Shown here: positions 19,066 to 32,111 of the stretch, one piece after another | Layout of the letters: every line of letters starts with the position of its first letter | How positions within the stretch are numbered: position 1 is the first letter of the stretch | Assembly (NCBI GenBank): GCA_029891385.1 | Contig: CM057233.1 | Location: 34,392,540-34,456,539 of the forward strand | Direction of reading: 5' to 3' | Length of the DNA: 64,000 nucleotides | Source: Erythroxylum novogranatense | Lineage: Eukaryota; Streptophyta; Magnoliopsida; Malpighiales; Erythroxylaceae | Notes under the pieces: model-generated | The model's database searches: none | Seen by the model: only the letters and a program-made list of their open reading frames with translations | Told to the model about the DNA's origin: nothing | Program-made: the position numbers and the translations under genes

Positions 19066-21350
19066 AATCTACAAGAATTATGCAATAAGGGTCAACATTC
19101 ATATATTATGAGGTATTAGCTCCCACTCAAATAAATAACCCTCAATTGACGAATGGGAGAAGCAAGATCCATATTTCACTAAGTCCTAAGAAAGCTTTGG
19201 CTTAACACTCAAGACTTAGTTATTTAGGTAGAAAACTCTTTTCAATTACATCACATGTAACTCTTGATGGGCTTATGTTAAAATACATCTTATGTACTGC
19301 ATGTATGTATAAACCCAATCTTATGCCCTAAGCCCAAAACCGTTTTGATAGCTTAGTCAAGTTTAACCATACTTTACCTATGAATAGCACCATTATTCAA
19401 ATGTCTTCCTAGATGATCCTACATGCCTTGCTTTGGCAAAAACCCACATAAGGATAATCTAGAGATAAACATTAGTAAAGATTTATGGAAGGCATATAAA
19501 CTTGAAATTATGAAGAGGGTCGTTCTTAGTACATTATGAAGGCTACTAATCCTATTAGTAAGGGTGTTTGTACTATGCTATTTCTAATCCTATACTTCAA
19601 CATACTTGAGTATATATAAATTAGAAATATAGAATAGTAACTTACATGAATATAAATATTCAAAAAATATAAATAAACACATGTAACATCACTCAGAATA
19701 TATAACACATAACAAATAAACAAGCGTAGGGAAAATCGCTTCTTTGGGCTTGCCAATCATTGGAAAAGTCGATGGTCGAGCTTGTGCGATCATTGGAAAA
19801 GATTATAGTCATTGGAAAGATTATAATCATTGGTCGACTTGTGCCGATTGATGAAACCAATTTCAATGATTTGGAACAAACGTTTTTCACCAAAAACTCA
19901 TCTCCGCTCTCCGATCAGTCGACAACAAATAAAATTTTAATTTTAATTTATCTCAATCAAATTGAAATAAATAAATTTAATTAAGAAACAACTTTCTTAA
20001 TTATTTAAGAAAACAATTTTTCTCAATTTTAAGAAGTCTAATTAATTAATTTCAATCTAATTGAAAATAATTAATTCTAATTTTAGAAACAACTTTTCTT
20101 AATTAACTAATTTCAATCTAATTGAAACTAATTAATTATAATTTAAGAAACTACTTTTCTAAAATTAATTAGGAATCAATATAATTATTAATCTTAATCA
20201 AATTAAGAAAATAATTATCTTAATTTTGGAATTGAATGAATAAACCAATTCGATTTAATAATTCAACCCTTTGGAAAATTAAATTAAATGTCAAAGCCTT
20301 CTTAATAAAACTTATCCTTCAGAAAACTTTTTCAAAAACATTTAAGAAGACCCAAAACCATGTTTACACTTTACAGTGGACTGCACTCATGCAACTTCTT
20401 ATTGTCTAACTTACTGTTCATGACGTGACAATTAAACAAGAGACTCCATGTATACTGTTCACTTGTTTCATAATTAAACAAGAGCTTCCCACGTAAGCCT
20501 TTTTCAAAACAAAACAAAGAAAACTATCTTATTTAGCTTCTCTGCGCAATCTTTCATCCTATCTACTATTCATGATGGGACAAATAAAGAAGGTAGTTCC
20601 AAACCACTATTCACGTTTCTCCCTCAATTCGCTCCCCACGTTTCATTAACTGCTCATCTAGCCATCATCGCGTTGTCTTCGCCACCAACATCCCACGATG
20701 GCGTCGTCCCCCCACGCCGATCGAGGTTTCTCCAAATCGCCGCACCGATGGATGCCATGCATTGTGTAGGTGATCGCCGTGGTGAGTTTCGAAAACTCAC
20801 CAGCCATCAAAACACAAAGAATGCCCAGAAAATCAAGATTTTCAGGCAACGGCAAAACCAACAACGCAGCCAATTGTTTTTTTTTTTTTTGTCAGAAAAC
20901 AAAATTCGTTGTCGCAAGCAAATGGAATTCCAGAAGGCTAATACGTGCGGCAATATTAGGGATTTGAAATATCAATTTCCAGAAAACATGGGCAGTAATC
21001 ACAAACGCAGAAATCAATCTTAATCAGTCCAGAAACAAATATAGAGTGCGAAAATCCGAATCGCACAAACCCAGAACAATTAGGATTTCAGAAACCCTAG
21101 TCTTTTCAGTCGTGGATATCTTGTTCGGGGACACAATTTCCAAAAACACAGTATACATAAACAGAAACAATTTCCGCAGTCATGCATAATCAATCGGGAT
21201 GAACTCAAAATTAATAGTAGTAGTCGCGGAAACAATTTTCATTTAGGGTTTGTTCAAGAATCAGATCATATCTGATTTTTCAATTATACAAAGTCAAAAT
21301 CGTGAACACATGTAATCAAAACACGTATATTAACAATTATACAGAAGAAC
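19066..21350 (-). other. Copia-2 long 5' leader
   Basis: About 2.3 kb separate the primer-binding site from gag. No protein domain is recognised. 19900-20280 is A+T-rich with repeated attaattaatttcaatc-like words; 20640-20800 is G+C-rich and differs sharply from its surroundings. The short frames here (for example 20673-21023) have no recognised content. Copia-3 also has a long leader with a G+C-rich island. Confidence 0.7.
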
Positions 21351-21364
21351 CTGGCTCTGATATC
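21351..21364 (-). promoter_or_regulatory. Copia-2 primer-binding site
   Basis: On the minus strand, gatatcagagccag lies two bases inside the 5' LTR, matching the tRNA-iMet-type site except at its first position. Confidence 0.75.
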
Positions 21365-21366
21365 AC

Positions 21367-22764
21367 TGTTGGATCGCGTACGGTCCGAGTATTCACAATA
21401 CACTGCGGAAAAAGACCATACAACAACATGAGTATAATCGAAAACACGAAGGATTAACGAAAGTACCTTATTTTGTTGGTGGATTGCTTTTTCGATTCCA
21501 AGACAACGCAAATCGCTAATGCCCTCTAGGGTATCCACACGAGCATGAACGATCCGGTCATGGTACAGTAGTGTGCTAGCACGCCCTAAAACACTTTTCT
21601 AACGCCGCATCGATCTTTCTCTTGGTTGGCGGCTGGGTTTAATCTTTTCTTCCCTTAACCTAATGAGACCTAAGTTTCTCTATTTATAGAGAAACCCTAA
21701 TCTCATTTAGGCCCTATTAAGTTTCGCCCATTATATCATATATAATAAAAGCCCGACAACTTAATTAAATCTAGCCCAATAAATATATCTAAATATATTT
21801 ATTCAACACCTAATAAATTAGGCCCAAGAGAATAAGCCGGATCACATTACTCTTTACGTATGCGACCACAGAGGCTCATTTGATGTTGGCAATGGGCGAT
21901 CACATTTCAAGGCCCATAAGTCATAAGCGGCCTCTAGCAAGACATTATGACTACCCAAATCAAATGAGGATCGATAATCCGATTTAACTCAGAACTATGG
22001 TTATAGGCTCGATCCTTTTGTAACACGATATCAAGATTAATCACAAGGCATGGTACATGTCAACCTTTGATTAATCATAGTTTCTTGATCCCCAAGTTGG
22101 TGATTATAACAAATGACATTGATGACTCTTCATCAATTCATTTGAGCACGACCATGCATTTCTTGATCACACTTGTCAAGAGGCCCAAATGATATCTCTC
22201 TCATTTAAGAGAGGTACAAATCCCATCTCGTCATTAACATCCCTCCGCATGATTCATTTAGTATCCAACATAAGACTATATGTTATTGGTTAAAAATAAC
22301 TTAGTCTAATATCAAAACACTAAATTCCTCATGTAGGGAACCATGATGACTTCAGTCAAAGGACTAAAGTCAAACCATATAATGAATCACTAATGACATG
22401 AAACCATGTAGTATAGTGGGTCGGTCCAATATATGTTCTCTAACATATATCTATGTTTCGATTTGATATCTCATATCCATGATCAAGAAACGTGATCATC
22501 AATCGAACACATACTAGTCTTAATTCATTATTGTTCCACCAATAATGATCGACCGAGACGATCTAGAATAGTATTATAACGCTTATGGTTTTACTATCAA
22601 GTCACATACTTGATGACATAAGTCTAATACCATTCATGGAATGTAAATCACATTACATTAAATACATGCATATATGAAGGAATACCTCATAATATATTAT
22701 TAACAAGTCATAATGTTAATACATGAATCACAAATACCCATTGGCCTAGGGCACACTACTAACA
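21367..22764 (-). repeat. Copia-2 5' LTR
   Basis: 1,398 bp, near-identical to 14325-15729. Compared with that copy it shows several short losses such as tttctgattt to tttcgattt (about 22457) and aatcagaac to aatcgaac (22501). Confidence 0.95.
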
Positions 22765-25700
22765 ATTTAATGCAGGGGATTTTATGCAGAAACGAGATGA
22801 TTTAATTTCTGATGTTAAAAGTTGGGGCAGAAAAAGGAATAGGTTCTTCTGGAAGAGAAGGAATTTTGTGGTGCGTCAACTTGAAAACCACAGTGATAAT
22901 GCGAATGTGGCTGAAATTGCAAAAATAAAAGATGAATGGAATCAGATCCTTTTAACTGAGGATACTCGACGGAAGAAACAAGCCAAGCTCTTTTGGTATA
23001 AGCATGGAGACAAGAACTAGAAATTTTTCCATCAGCACATTAAGGGGCGTCGTGCTACTAATAAGGTGAAATCTCTTAAATCTAATTTTGGGCAAATTGT
23101 TACTGATATGGGAGGGTTGTCATCTATTGTTCAAGATCATTTTGAGAAGCTGTTTGAACGCAATACGGTAGCAGATTTTGACAGATTGGTGGGTATTACT
23201 GCTAGAACTGTTTCACTCGAGGATTCTGCCTTTTTGACAGAATCCTTCAGAAAAGAAGAGTTTCGTGAAGCCCTATTCAGTATGCATCTGGATAAAGCTC
23301 CGGATCCGGACGGCTTAAATCCAGCATTTTTTCAACGCTACTGGCACTTATTGGGGGATGAAATTTTTAAAGCTGGATGTATGTGGTTGCAGAGAGGTAC
23401 TTTCCCATCTGATTTAACTAAAACTATTATTGTGCTTATCCCTAAGAAGTCATCACCAGAATTTGTTAAAGACTTTAGACCAATTTCTTTGTGCAATGTG
23501 ATATATAAAGTTGTGTCAAAAGTCCTTGCGAATAGGCTGAAAATAGTTCTTCCACACTTAATTGCCTTGAACCAGTCGGCTTTTGTGCCCAACCGGTTGA
23601 TTACGGATAATGTTTGTGTGGCTTTTGAGACCATCCACAATTTAAAGAATAGAAGGTCGGGCGAGTTGGGTTTTTGTGCCTTGAAAATCGATATTAGTAA
23701 AGCATATGGCAGAGTAGATTGGGGTTATCTGCATGCTATGTTGTTGGCTATGGGTTTTCCAACTAAATGGGTACAGTGGATGTCTATGTGTTATTCGGAG
23801 GTTAGCTATATGATCAATTTGAATGGTTCTTTGGTTGGGCCGATTGTTCCGGGTAGAGGTCTTCGTCAGGGTGATCCTCTATCGTCGTATTTGTTTCTTA
23901 TATGTGCGGAGGGACTGTCTACGTTGTTTAAGGAGGCAGAAGATAGTAATCTTCTGCATGGTTGTAGGGTGGGCAGAGGTTGTCCTAGAGTCTCTCATTT
24001 GTTATTTGCGGACGATTCGCTATTTTTCTTTAAGGCCAATGCTTCTGAAGCTATGGTGGTTAAGAATATTTTGGTAGAATACGAGTCAGCATCGGGTCAA
24101 TCTGTTAACTTTCATAAATCTGGAATTATGTTCAGCCCTTGTGTGCATCGCGAGGTTAAAGCTGTTGTTTCTACTCTTATGGGTGTTTCTAATTCACTTG
24201 AGAATGGTTCTTACTTGGGTCTTCCCTCGCTTGTTGGTCGAATAAAAGCGTGTTCTTGGTTTTATTAAAGGCGGGCTTTGGCGTCGTATTAATAAATGGA
24301 ACAAGATTTGCCTCTCGGTGGCCGAGAAGTCTTGATAAAATCAGTAGCTCAAGCTATTCCAGCATACTGCATGTCAGTTTTTCTTTTGCCCCAATCCTTC
24401 TGTGAGGAACTACAGATTATTATGAACAGGTATTGGTGGAATGGTAAAAAGGAAAATGGCCGAGGTATAAATTGGCTTTCTTGGGAAAGGATGTCTGCAC
24501 CAAAACTGGAGGGAGGGATGGGTTTCAAAGATCTTCATCACTTTAATATTGCTATGCTTGGTAAGCAGGGGTGGCGTTTGCTTACGCAGACAGATACTCT
24601 TTTTTATAATATTTTTAAAGCTAAATACTTCCCGTTGGGGGATTTTTTGAAAGCTTCTAGGGGTGTTAACCCGAGCTTTGTGTGGACAAGCATTTTTGCC
24701 AAGATTGAATTGTTGAAGAAAGGCGTCGGTGGAAGGTTGGTAACGGTAGAAGCATCCTTCTTGGTAAAGACCCTTGGATCCCGAGCATCATCCTTTTGTA
24801 GCTGATGATGGTGATCTGTCTATAGATGATGCTTTGTTGGTTTCGGACCTTTTAGTAGATAATGGTCGTCAGTGGAATATTCCGCTGCTCATGGAGAAGT
24901 TTTCTGCACGAGATGTAAGTTCCATTCTCTCTATCCCTCTTAGTATGTTCAATACTAATGATTCTTTTTTGTGGCATCATGAGAGGAATGGGATTTACAC
25001 TGTTAAATCCGGCTATCGAATTAGTCAATATGAACACGGAACAAGGATCGGAGCTAATGATGTCCTATGGAAGAGGGTTTGGGAGTTACAAGTTCCTCCC
25101 AAGCTTCGTGATTTTATATGGAGGGCATTGCGTGGAGTGTTACCTACAAAGGTATGTTTACAGAGCAGGGGGATTGATGTTGATGGACTTTGCCCTTTAT
25201 GTTTTTCTATGGAAACAGTTGATCATACTTTTCTTCATTGTGCAAAAGCTGTTAAGTGCTGGCATCTTGTTGCTATTGTTAATTTAACAGTCAATGACTC
25301 TCTTGATGGGAAGTTTAGGCAGGTGTGGAATGATTCGGGTAAGGAGGTGGCTGAACTTTTTTCTTTTGTTGCTTGGCACATATGGAATGCTCGAAATGAT
25401 TTCCTTTGGGACGCTAAGATTTTGTCTCCAAATCAAATTGTGTATAATGCTGTGTCTCATTTACTGGAATGGCGTTCTTTGAATAGAATTCGTTCCTCAC
25501 AGAATAATTATGGTAGACAGCCTGCAGATGTTACTCAGATGGATGAGAGTCAGCAATCCTTTTTATTAAATGTAGGGTGGAGTTTATTCACAGATGCTGC
25601 ACTTTTTCATAATGAAGGAGCAACGGGTTTCGGTTGCGTTGCAGAATCGGCAGAAGGAGGGTGGATTAGAGTTGTGTCTGGGTTTCAAGAAGGGGTATTT

Positions 25701-26022
25701 GACCCTGCTGTGGCTGAAGCAATAGCCTGTCATTATGCCATCAACTACGCCACTCATTTCCTTGAGGGAACCGGCGTTGTTTACACTGACAGCCAAGTAC
25801 TTGTACAAGCATTATCTTCTTCCAAGGTGGACTTTTCTGCTTATGGTTTAATTATCCAGAACCAAGTTATTACTTGATGCTAGGCCTAATATTGAAGTAA
25901 AATGGATGACAAGACATTTAAATCAGGCCGCTCATTCTCTTGCCCGTGGTTCCATTCGTTTTTCCCGTTATGTAATTTGGGAAACGATTCCGGATGTAAT
26001 CTCATCCTTTTACTGTTATTAA
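22765..26022 (+). pseudogene. LINE ORF2, reverse transcriptase to RNase H, broken
   Basis: Reading resumes in the ORF2 frame. A TAG stop lies at 23018-23020. The reverse transcriptase (23066-24268) shows DFRPISLCNVIYK, LKIDISKAYGRVDW, GLRQGDPLS and the catalytic LLFADDSL. In KAYGRVDW the aspartate usual in KAYDRVDW is glycine, and APDPDG replaces the usual APGPDG. The frame is lost near 24240 and regained by about 24320, then changes near 24740-24780. 24774-25877 carries the zf-RVT-like segment (CPLCFSMETVDHTFLHC) and an RNase H domain (SLFTDAALFHNEG, VYTDSQ). A last shift near 25875 moves the tail to another frame, ending at TAA 26020-26022. Confidence 0.88.
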
Positions 26023-26052
26023 TGATATTGGCTTTTTGCCTTAAAAAAAAAA
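22765..26052 (+). mobile_element. L1-type LINE, 3' half
   Basis: This half continues the LINE broken at 14324. It begins with the second copy of the attta duplication and contains reverse transcriptase, a zf-RVT region and RNase H. It ends with a short A-tract (about 26043-26052) directly after the last coding segment, which is the expected 3' end of a LINE. No target-site duplication for the LINE was found. Confidence 0.9.
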
Positions 26053-26223
26053 GATGGTAACTCGCAGCCCATAATTCTGATGGCTAAGAATCAAGTCTAG
26101 ATTGTACGTATTTGACGTCCCACTAGTCATGCAACTCATGAATAAGGCTAAAGCCATCGATTTCAGATAGGAGCAAACTTGGCATATCTACTAAACATCA
26201 GTTGGAATTGGAGACATTTAGGC
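26053..26223. other. Short spacer between LINE and Copia-3
   Basis: 171 bp with no recognisable feature; the last five bases (taggc) are the left target-site copy of Copia-3. Confidence 0.6.
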
Positions 26224-27693
26224 TGTTAGTATATGCCCTTGTAGCCAATTTATTTTGGTTGTAAATAATTTTATGACATTATTATTCATTAATTAAAGGC
26301 ATTCTTTATCTTTATGAATTTGTTAATTATTTATGTGTAATTGAAATTATGATGAAATCATAATTTATGAGATTCAATTTACACTTATGTATTATTCCTA
26401 AATGTTCCTAATTGTAGTTTCATTAAGAATGAATATTGATGAAACGGTAAAATTAGCACACATTATGTTTCTTTCTTATGAAGAAATTAATTAATCTCAT
26501 TAATTAAAGTATAGAGATACTTAAAATAATGTGTGGGTGATTATTAGAGAATAAATCTTTGAATGATTCGATTATGAAAATTTCAAATGGAATATTACTT
26601 ATGTGTTTATGGACTATCTCATAATGATGGTTGTATAATTAATCCTCAGACTTGAGATTACTAATATATCTAGTATGAGAATTATTATATTTTGATACTA
26701 CTTAGGAATGGTCCTAGGATAATTATGTCGGTAGTAATTGGATACAATATGACCCATATGTAGATAATTAAGTAAGTCGATCAAGGATTCGTCACTCTCA
26801 AGTAATTAGAGAGAATATTCTATTGTTCTTGATTGGTAATGATTTATGGAATTCTCTGACCAGAGGGAATTGATATTTGAAAAGGACTTTTCAAATTTCA
26901 ATTATAAATAAATTACTAATTAGCAAGGACGAACATAATTGGATACTAAAGAGTACACACTATATCCATACTCTGTCCAATTAGAATATTAGATGATGAA
27001 AGGATTAAATTATACATTATAGCCATGCATGGACAGATTAAGTCAATCACATTGACATTCCTAATGTTTGGGTAATTATAACAAGTTGCTAGACGTCAAT
27101 CATAATTTATGATTATGAATTATTTAATTGGAGAATTAAAGATAAATTAATTCTAATTATGAATTAGAATTATAATTTATAATCATTGCCAAATTATTAG
27201 GAACCTAATGGGTCACACATCAAAGATCAATTTGTGAAAGAAAAATCAATTTAATTAAGTTAGACTTACTTATAAAGTTTGAGAAACTTTGGGAATCAAA
27301 TATAGAGATATTTGATTTTATTAAAATTAAATTAATTAGAATTAGAATTTGATTCTAATTATAATTAGAGAGTTTTAATTTTAATAAAAGTCTATCTTGA
27401 TTTTTCTATTTAAAGGGAAAAACTTTATGAAAGCTAGCACTTTCTGTCTTCTTCCTCCAAAAACAATTTGGAAATTGCTCAGTGGATATCATTAGAGGCT
27501 GGACACGTGAACAGCTAGTGATTGATCGTTCAGAGAAAAATTTCTAATTTTTTATCGGGAAAGCAAACAAGTTAGGATTTCTAATCCGAATATTGTTTTT
27601 ATTCAAGTTTAATCAATTATTGGGATCCGCTCGGAATCCGTAAAATTTTTGTTTCCGCTGTGCCCGTGATTCGATTATGATTGGATTCTAACA
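26224..27693 (+). repeat. Copia-3 5' LTR
   Basis: 1,470 bp, TGTTAGTATATGCCCTTG to ...TTCTAACA, A+T-rich, aligned along its length to 59047-60573. Confidence 0.93.
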
Positions 27694-27694
27694 G

Positions 27695-27707
27695 TGGTAT
27701 CAAAGAC
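27695..27707 (+). promoter_or_regulatory. Copia-3 primer-binding site
   Basis: tggtatcaaagac follows the 5' LTR by one base and matches a tRNA-iMet-type site with one mismatch in the core. Confidence 0.75.
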
Positions 27708-29624
27708 TCCTTTAATTGTTAATCTTGGATTAATGGCTTGATTATTGTTGTTGATTTGTGTTTAATGATTCGGGAAAAGACAAATAACATTGGTGACTGT
27801 TTTTGTTAAATTTTGGAACTTGTTTCTCGATGCTGTTCTGGAAATTATTTCCAGAATGTTTTAATCCTTGTTATTCGATGCATGTTTTTGTTCTACTTCT
27901 AGAAATTGTTTCTTCAAGCACGAATGAATTTTATGCCTTTTACTGAGTTGTATAGGTTAATGCATGCAATCTGATTTAGTTTTATCAGTTTTGGGTTTTT
28001 GTATATGCTTCTGCATTTATAGATCTGGAAATTGTTCTATATGCATCTGGAAATCAGAGGTTTAGGGTTTTCTTAAAAATCCTTGTTATACTTTGCGTTT
28101 ATCTGAAATCCCCAATATCTTATATGTTTGCTTCTACAATCCCTAATTTCTTCCCTAACCCAAACATGCGATGTTTGGTTTCGGTGATTGCTAGACTGCG
28201 GTTTCTGAAAGAAATCCCTATTTTTCCTAAACTCTAATTGGCATCTGTACATATTCATTTGTTTTCTCGGTTATTGTTGTGTATATTGCGATTGTCTCTC
28301 CCTTGGGTTGGCGATTTTCTAGGTTATCTCTAATCATCTGCGTTTTTCCATGATTTCTGGAAAAATCGATGCGTGATGAACACCCATCGGTGACGACCCA
28401 CCGTGTGCGACACTATAGATGGGCGTCGCACACCACCGGAGTTGATGGATTCTCCGGTGACGGCGTTGATGGGTGAACCGTCGGGTGGAGACCCACGGTT
28501 GAAGTTTTGGTTTTTCCTTGGAGACCCGACATGCGTAGGATCGTGTGGGAACGTGGATTACAGTTGATTGGTAGTGAAACTTGGGAGAAAACGAAAAACC
28601 GGAAGAAAAGGAGCGAGCGATCGTGGAGAGAGGAGGAACCTTGGGGAAGACGACAGGCGCGTTTCCCACACGCGCCTGCGTCTTCCAGGAGCGTGGGCAC
28701 GCTCCACGCGTGTCAGTGCATACCCCAGACGCTGCCCCCCTTCTGATTTTAATTTTATTTTTAATATGTTTTAAAATTGTTTTAAAACCCAATTTGTCTG
28801 TTATTAATTTAATAGAGATTAAATTAATAAATACTCCTAATAAAAATAAAGTTGTTTTATTAAATTTGAAAATTGTTTTCAAAGGATTATTTATTAGGAA
28901 AGGGTTTTGGAATTTAATTTAATTTTTCAAGAGTTGAATTATTAAATTAAATGTATTTTCAAATCAACAATTAGAATCAAGCCACATTAGTAAATGATTT
29001 CTTTCATAATTGGATTATGTTTGAAATTATAAATATAATGAGATTATACTATTTTGATGAGACCAGAAATTTTTGAAATTTTAAATCCCTTGATAAAATA
29101 TTAAGTACACGTTATGAACGTGATTGTTGTCTTCCATTATTTGAGAATAAAACCAGAATTTTGTTTAAAGTAAGATTTGTTGAGTAAACTCAAGGTCTCT
29201 TTAACCCGAATATGTTTTAATCTCAAATTAATGGGTTCTACTTAACTAAAATTGTATGATTTGGATGAGTAAACTCATGATCATATAATTTTAGAGACAA
29301 GGTTAGGAATAATATATTTGATATATTTTGGTAAAAGTTGTCACCTAACAGTACCAGGATTCACATGAGATGTGATTGAAAATTGTTTTCTACCTAATTT
29401 ATTTTAATTGGTTTGTTGAGCAAACTCAAGATCAATTAATTTTAAATAGGATCCTAGCCCACTAAGAAATTATTTGATAATTTTTCGATATAATAGTGAG
29501 GGCTATTATTTTGTCCAAAATAGTGGGAGTAATTAAATAAATTTAAAGTCCTTATTTTATTTGATTTTTGGATATAAACTAATTTTCGTTCTTTTTATGT
29601 TTTTTCCAGTTATTGAATTTGAAG
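27708..29624 (+). other. Copia-3 long 5' leader with a G+C-rich island
   Basis: About 1.9 kb before gag. No protein family is recognised on either strand. 28370-28740 is G+C-rich within A+T-rich surroundings and opens several overlapping frames on both strands (for example 28334-28882 minus, 28507-28746 plus), which is an effect of composition. It may be captured foreign sequence, but I cannot identify a source. Confidence 0.65.
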
Positions 29625-29982
29625 ATGAGTACGAACCTGACTTTGAGGAGCATTTTGGATGCTAACAAGCTGACTGGACACAACTATTCGAACTGGCTAC
29701 GAAATCTAAGAATAGTTCTTAGGCAAGAAAATAAATTGTATGTTCTTGATACTCCTGCTCCATCTGAGCCATGTTCAGATGCTACCGATGAAAAATGGGA
29801 GAAATATCATTGTTATATTGATTACAATGAACAAGCTACATGTGTGATGTTAGCTTGTATATCTCCCGAACTTCAGAGGCATCATAAGAACATGGATGCT
29901 CCTACTATGATATTGCATCTTAAGGAGTTATTTGGTGCACAGAGTAGGGTGGAGAGATATCAAATCTCCAAGGCACTGTTTC
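29613..29982 (+). pseudogene. Copia-3 gag, 5' part
   Basis: The UBN2/copia-type gag begins at 29613 or at the in-frame ATG at 29625 (MSTNLTLRSILDANKLTGHN, similar to the Copia-2 gag start). The frame is open until Gypsy-4 enters at 29983, after ...YQISKALF. The rest of gag lies at 55478. Confidence 0.9.
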
Positions 29983-30589
29983 TGTTGGACCCCGTCTCCG
30001 AGGCCCAACATTCGGAAACACACAAGCATAGCAGACCCAAAACCGACCACACACACTGACCATAATTTGGGAAAACCTCCAAAAGGAAACTCGGATTGAC
30101 TTCTTAAGGAAATTTGTTCCTCATGATCTAACGATTCTAACACCACTGAAAACGCTCAATTCGGATTAGAAATGAAGAAGTTATTCTCAAAATACTATCT
30201 AAAGAAAACAGTCAAAATTGACACTCTACTGACTTTATGTCAGAATTATAAAATCTTAGAGGCTCCATTGCCGATCGGTTTCTTCATAAAACTTGTAAAT
30301 TTATAACTCTTGTTTAATTTAAAACAAGAATCGCCTCGATCCGAGCCTTATAGCTCAAGATATTTTAAAATAAGTGAAGTATATTCAGACTTTATCAACC
30401 GATCGTCATACTTTGTTTCAAACCCCCTTTTTCAATTTAGAAGCAATACTGATAAATCAGGTATAAAAAGATAGAAAATTTTCTTAAGAATCCAACGCTT
30501 TGAAAATCAGTTAAATCGGAGGTCTATACAAAAAGTTATGGCCAAAAGAAGGAAGAAGGGTCAAAACCAAAAGCAGACGATGATGTCAG

Positions 30590-30884
30590 CAAAACTAAGA
30601 CGAAGATGACGCCATCATGTATTTAAGATGACGTCGGCCGGAGATAAAGATGACGTCATCATAGATGAAGATGACGTCAAGACAGACGAAGTCGACGTCA
30701 TCATAGACGAAGATGATGTCAAGACATAAAGAGCGAAGATGACGTCATCATAGATTTAAGATGACATCAAGATAGATTTAAGATGACGTCATCATAGACG
30801 AAGATGACGTCAAGATAGACGAAGATGACGTCATCATAGACGAAGATGACGTCAGCACAGATGAAGACGAAGATGACGTCAAGA
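30590..30884. repeat. TGACGTCA minisatellite array in Gypsy-4 3' LTR (first segment)
   Basis: Degenerate units of about 18-24 bp of the form agacgaagatgacgtcatc are repeated, alternating tails atcat, aagat and agcac. I count eight exact TGACGTCA octamers here, one more just past Gypsy-5 at about 45112, and several one-base variants. TGACGTCA is the palindromic CRE / as-1-like core recognised by bZIP factors such as TGA proteins. Gypsy-5 inserted inside this array. Confidence 0.9.
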
Positions 30885-32111
30885 TCAGAACGCCCCACTA
30901 CCGTAAGGTACGCACCGACACCGTGGGTCGTCCGACGATATCCTACAAAGAAGGAAGTGCTACGCCGAACTATCACTAAATACTCGTATGGCATCAATAC
31001 AATTAAACCACATTATGCAAATCACTAAAATTTAAAACCACAGTAATCTTTCATTTCATAACATCAATCCAAAATATAGACAAGTCTATCAGTCCCCTAC
31101 AGTCTCAATACAATATCTCAAAAAGGAAACTGATACAAAAGTTTATATTAAGTCATCCCCAAAAATCGCCCCAGCTGACTGACCTGTGTGCCATCGCTTC
31201 ACTTGCCCACGCACTCGCACAGTAGGAAACGTCTATCTCGGGAGCTAGAAGTCTACTAACGCTGTCCTGAAAAATATTTGCAATATTGGGTGAGTTTGCG
31301 AACTCAATGAGAAACCATCATCGATGGTTCACCTAACTCATGCATATACACATAATATATCACAATATATCGCGCAGTTACAATACACAATCGGAACACT
31401 ATCAGACACTTCACACATTTTCACTATAATCATACATCTGATATATCACTGAGCAATCATCATTTAATACACGCACTTTCACTTTTCACATTACAATCTG
31501 ATGCATAATACATGCCACTTCTCATTTTATGTCAGTGTTGTGACTGAGCGTCAATATTCACATTTTTGGCGAGTAGGAGAGCCCTCTGGGTATGCACTAC
31601 TACCCACTCACTTTAGGGATAGGAGAGCCCTCTGGATATGCACTATTCCCTTTTTGGCCTTAGGCCCTTTCACTGATAGTCGAGCTTAAAGCTCTGATCA
31701 CTAATTGCTCCAGTCACAACTGTTTATTAAGCGATTCTAACCATGCCTAGCATGCACTTACACTTGCACATTCAATAGCACATATATCGATCACTTCCAC
31801 TTATAGCATTCATCACATTTACTCATAATCACAGCACATTTATTTCACAGTTCAAGCACTCACATTGTCAAACAATTTACACAATCACAACACATTTAAC
31901 ACACAATGATCGAGGAACCAACTAGGTTACTCACCTGTAACTTCCGAGCTACTGCCTGGAAGTACCAGCAATATCCGTGGACTAACCATCCAACGATGCC
32001 TCTATAACAATACAAACGAATTCTCATCACTAGGTGCTCAATCAAAGGAATTCGATAATGCACATGTCTTAATTCAAAATTGTAGGATGCATGATCATGA
32101 TTTTCCAGCGC

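Larger units (their letters stand above)
14325..22764 (-). mobile_element. Copia-2: Ty1/copia element inserted in the LINE
   Basis: This is an 8,440-bp minus-strand element with LTRs of 1,405 bp (14325-15729) and 1,398 bp (21367-22764) and a perfect target-site duplication attta. Order along the minus strand: 5' LTR, primer-binding site, a long 2.3-kb leader, gag, integrase, reverse transcriptase, RNase H, polypurine tract, 3' LTR. The protease and GAG-pre-integrase segments are missing, and gag is split by a tandem duplication, so this copy cannot be autonomous. The LTR start on its own strand (TGTTAGTAGTGTGCCCTAGG) resembles the Copia-3 LTR start, so the two are related lineages. Confidence 0.95.

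Noticed and set aside
20673..21023. A captured host gene in the Copia-2 leader
   Set aside because: The frame has no recognisable domain and no intron trace; capture stays only a possibility noted in the findings.
28334..28882. 182-codon minus-strand gene in the Copia-3 leader
   Set aside because: No recognisable domain, three overlapping frames on both strands, and G+C-rich composition explains the openness.
31501..31689. Small conserved protein present twice (also 43083-43271)
   Set aside because: Both lie in the two LTRs of Gypsy-5; conservation comes from LTR duplication.
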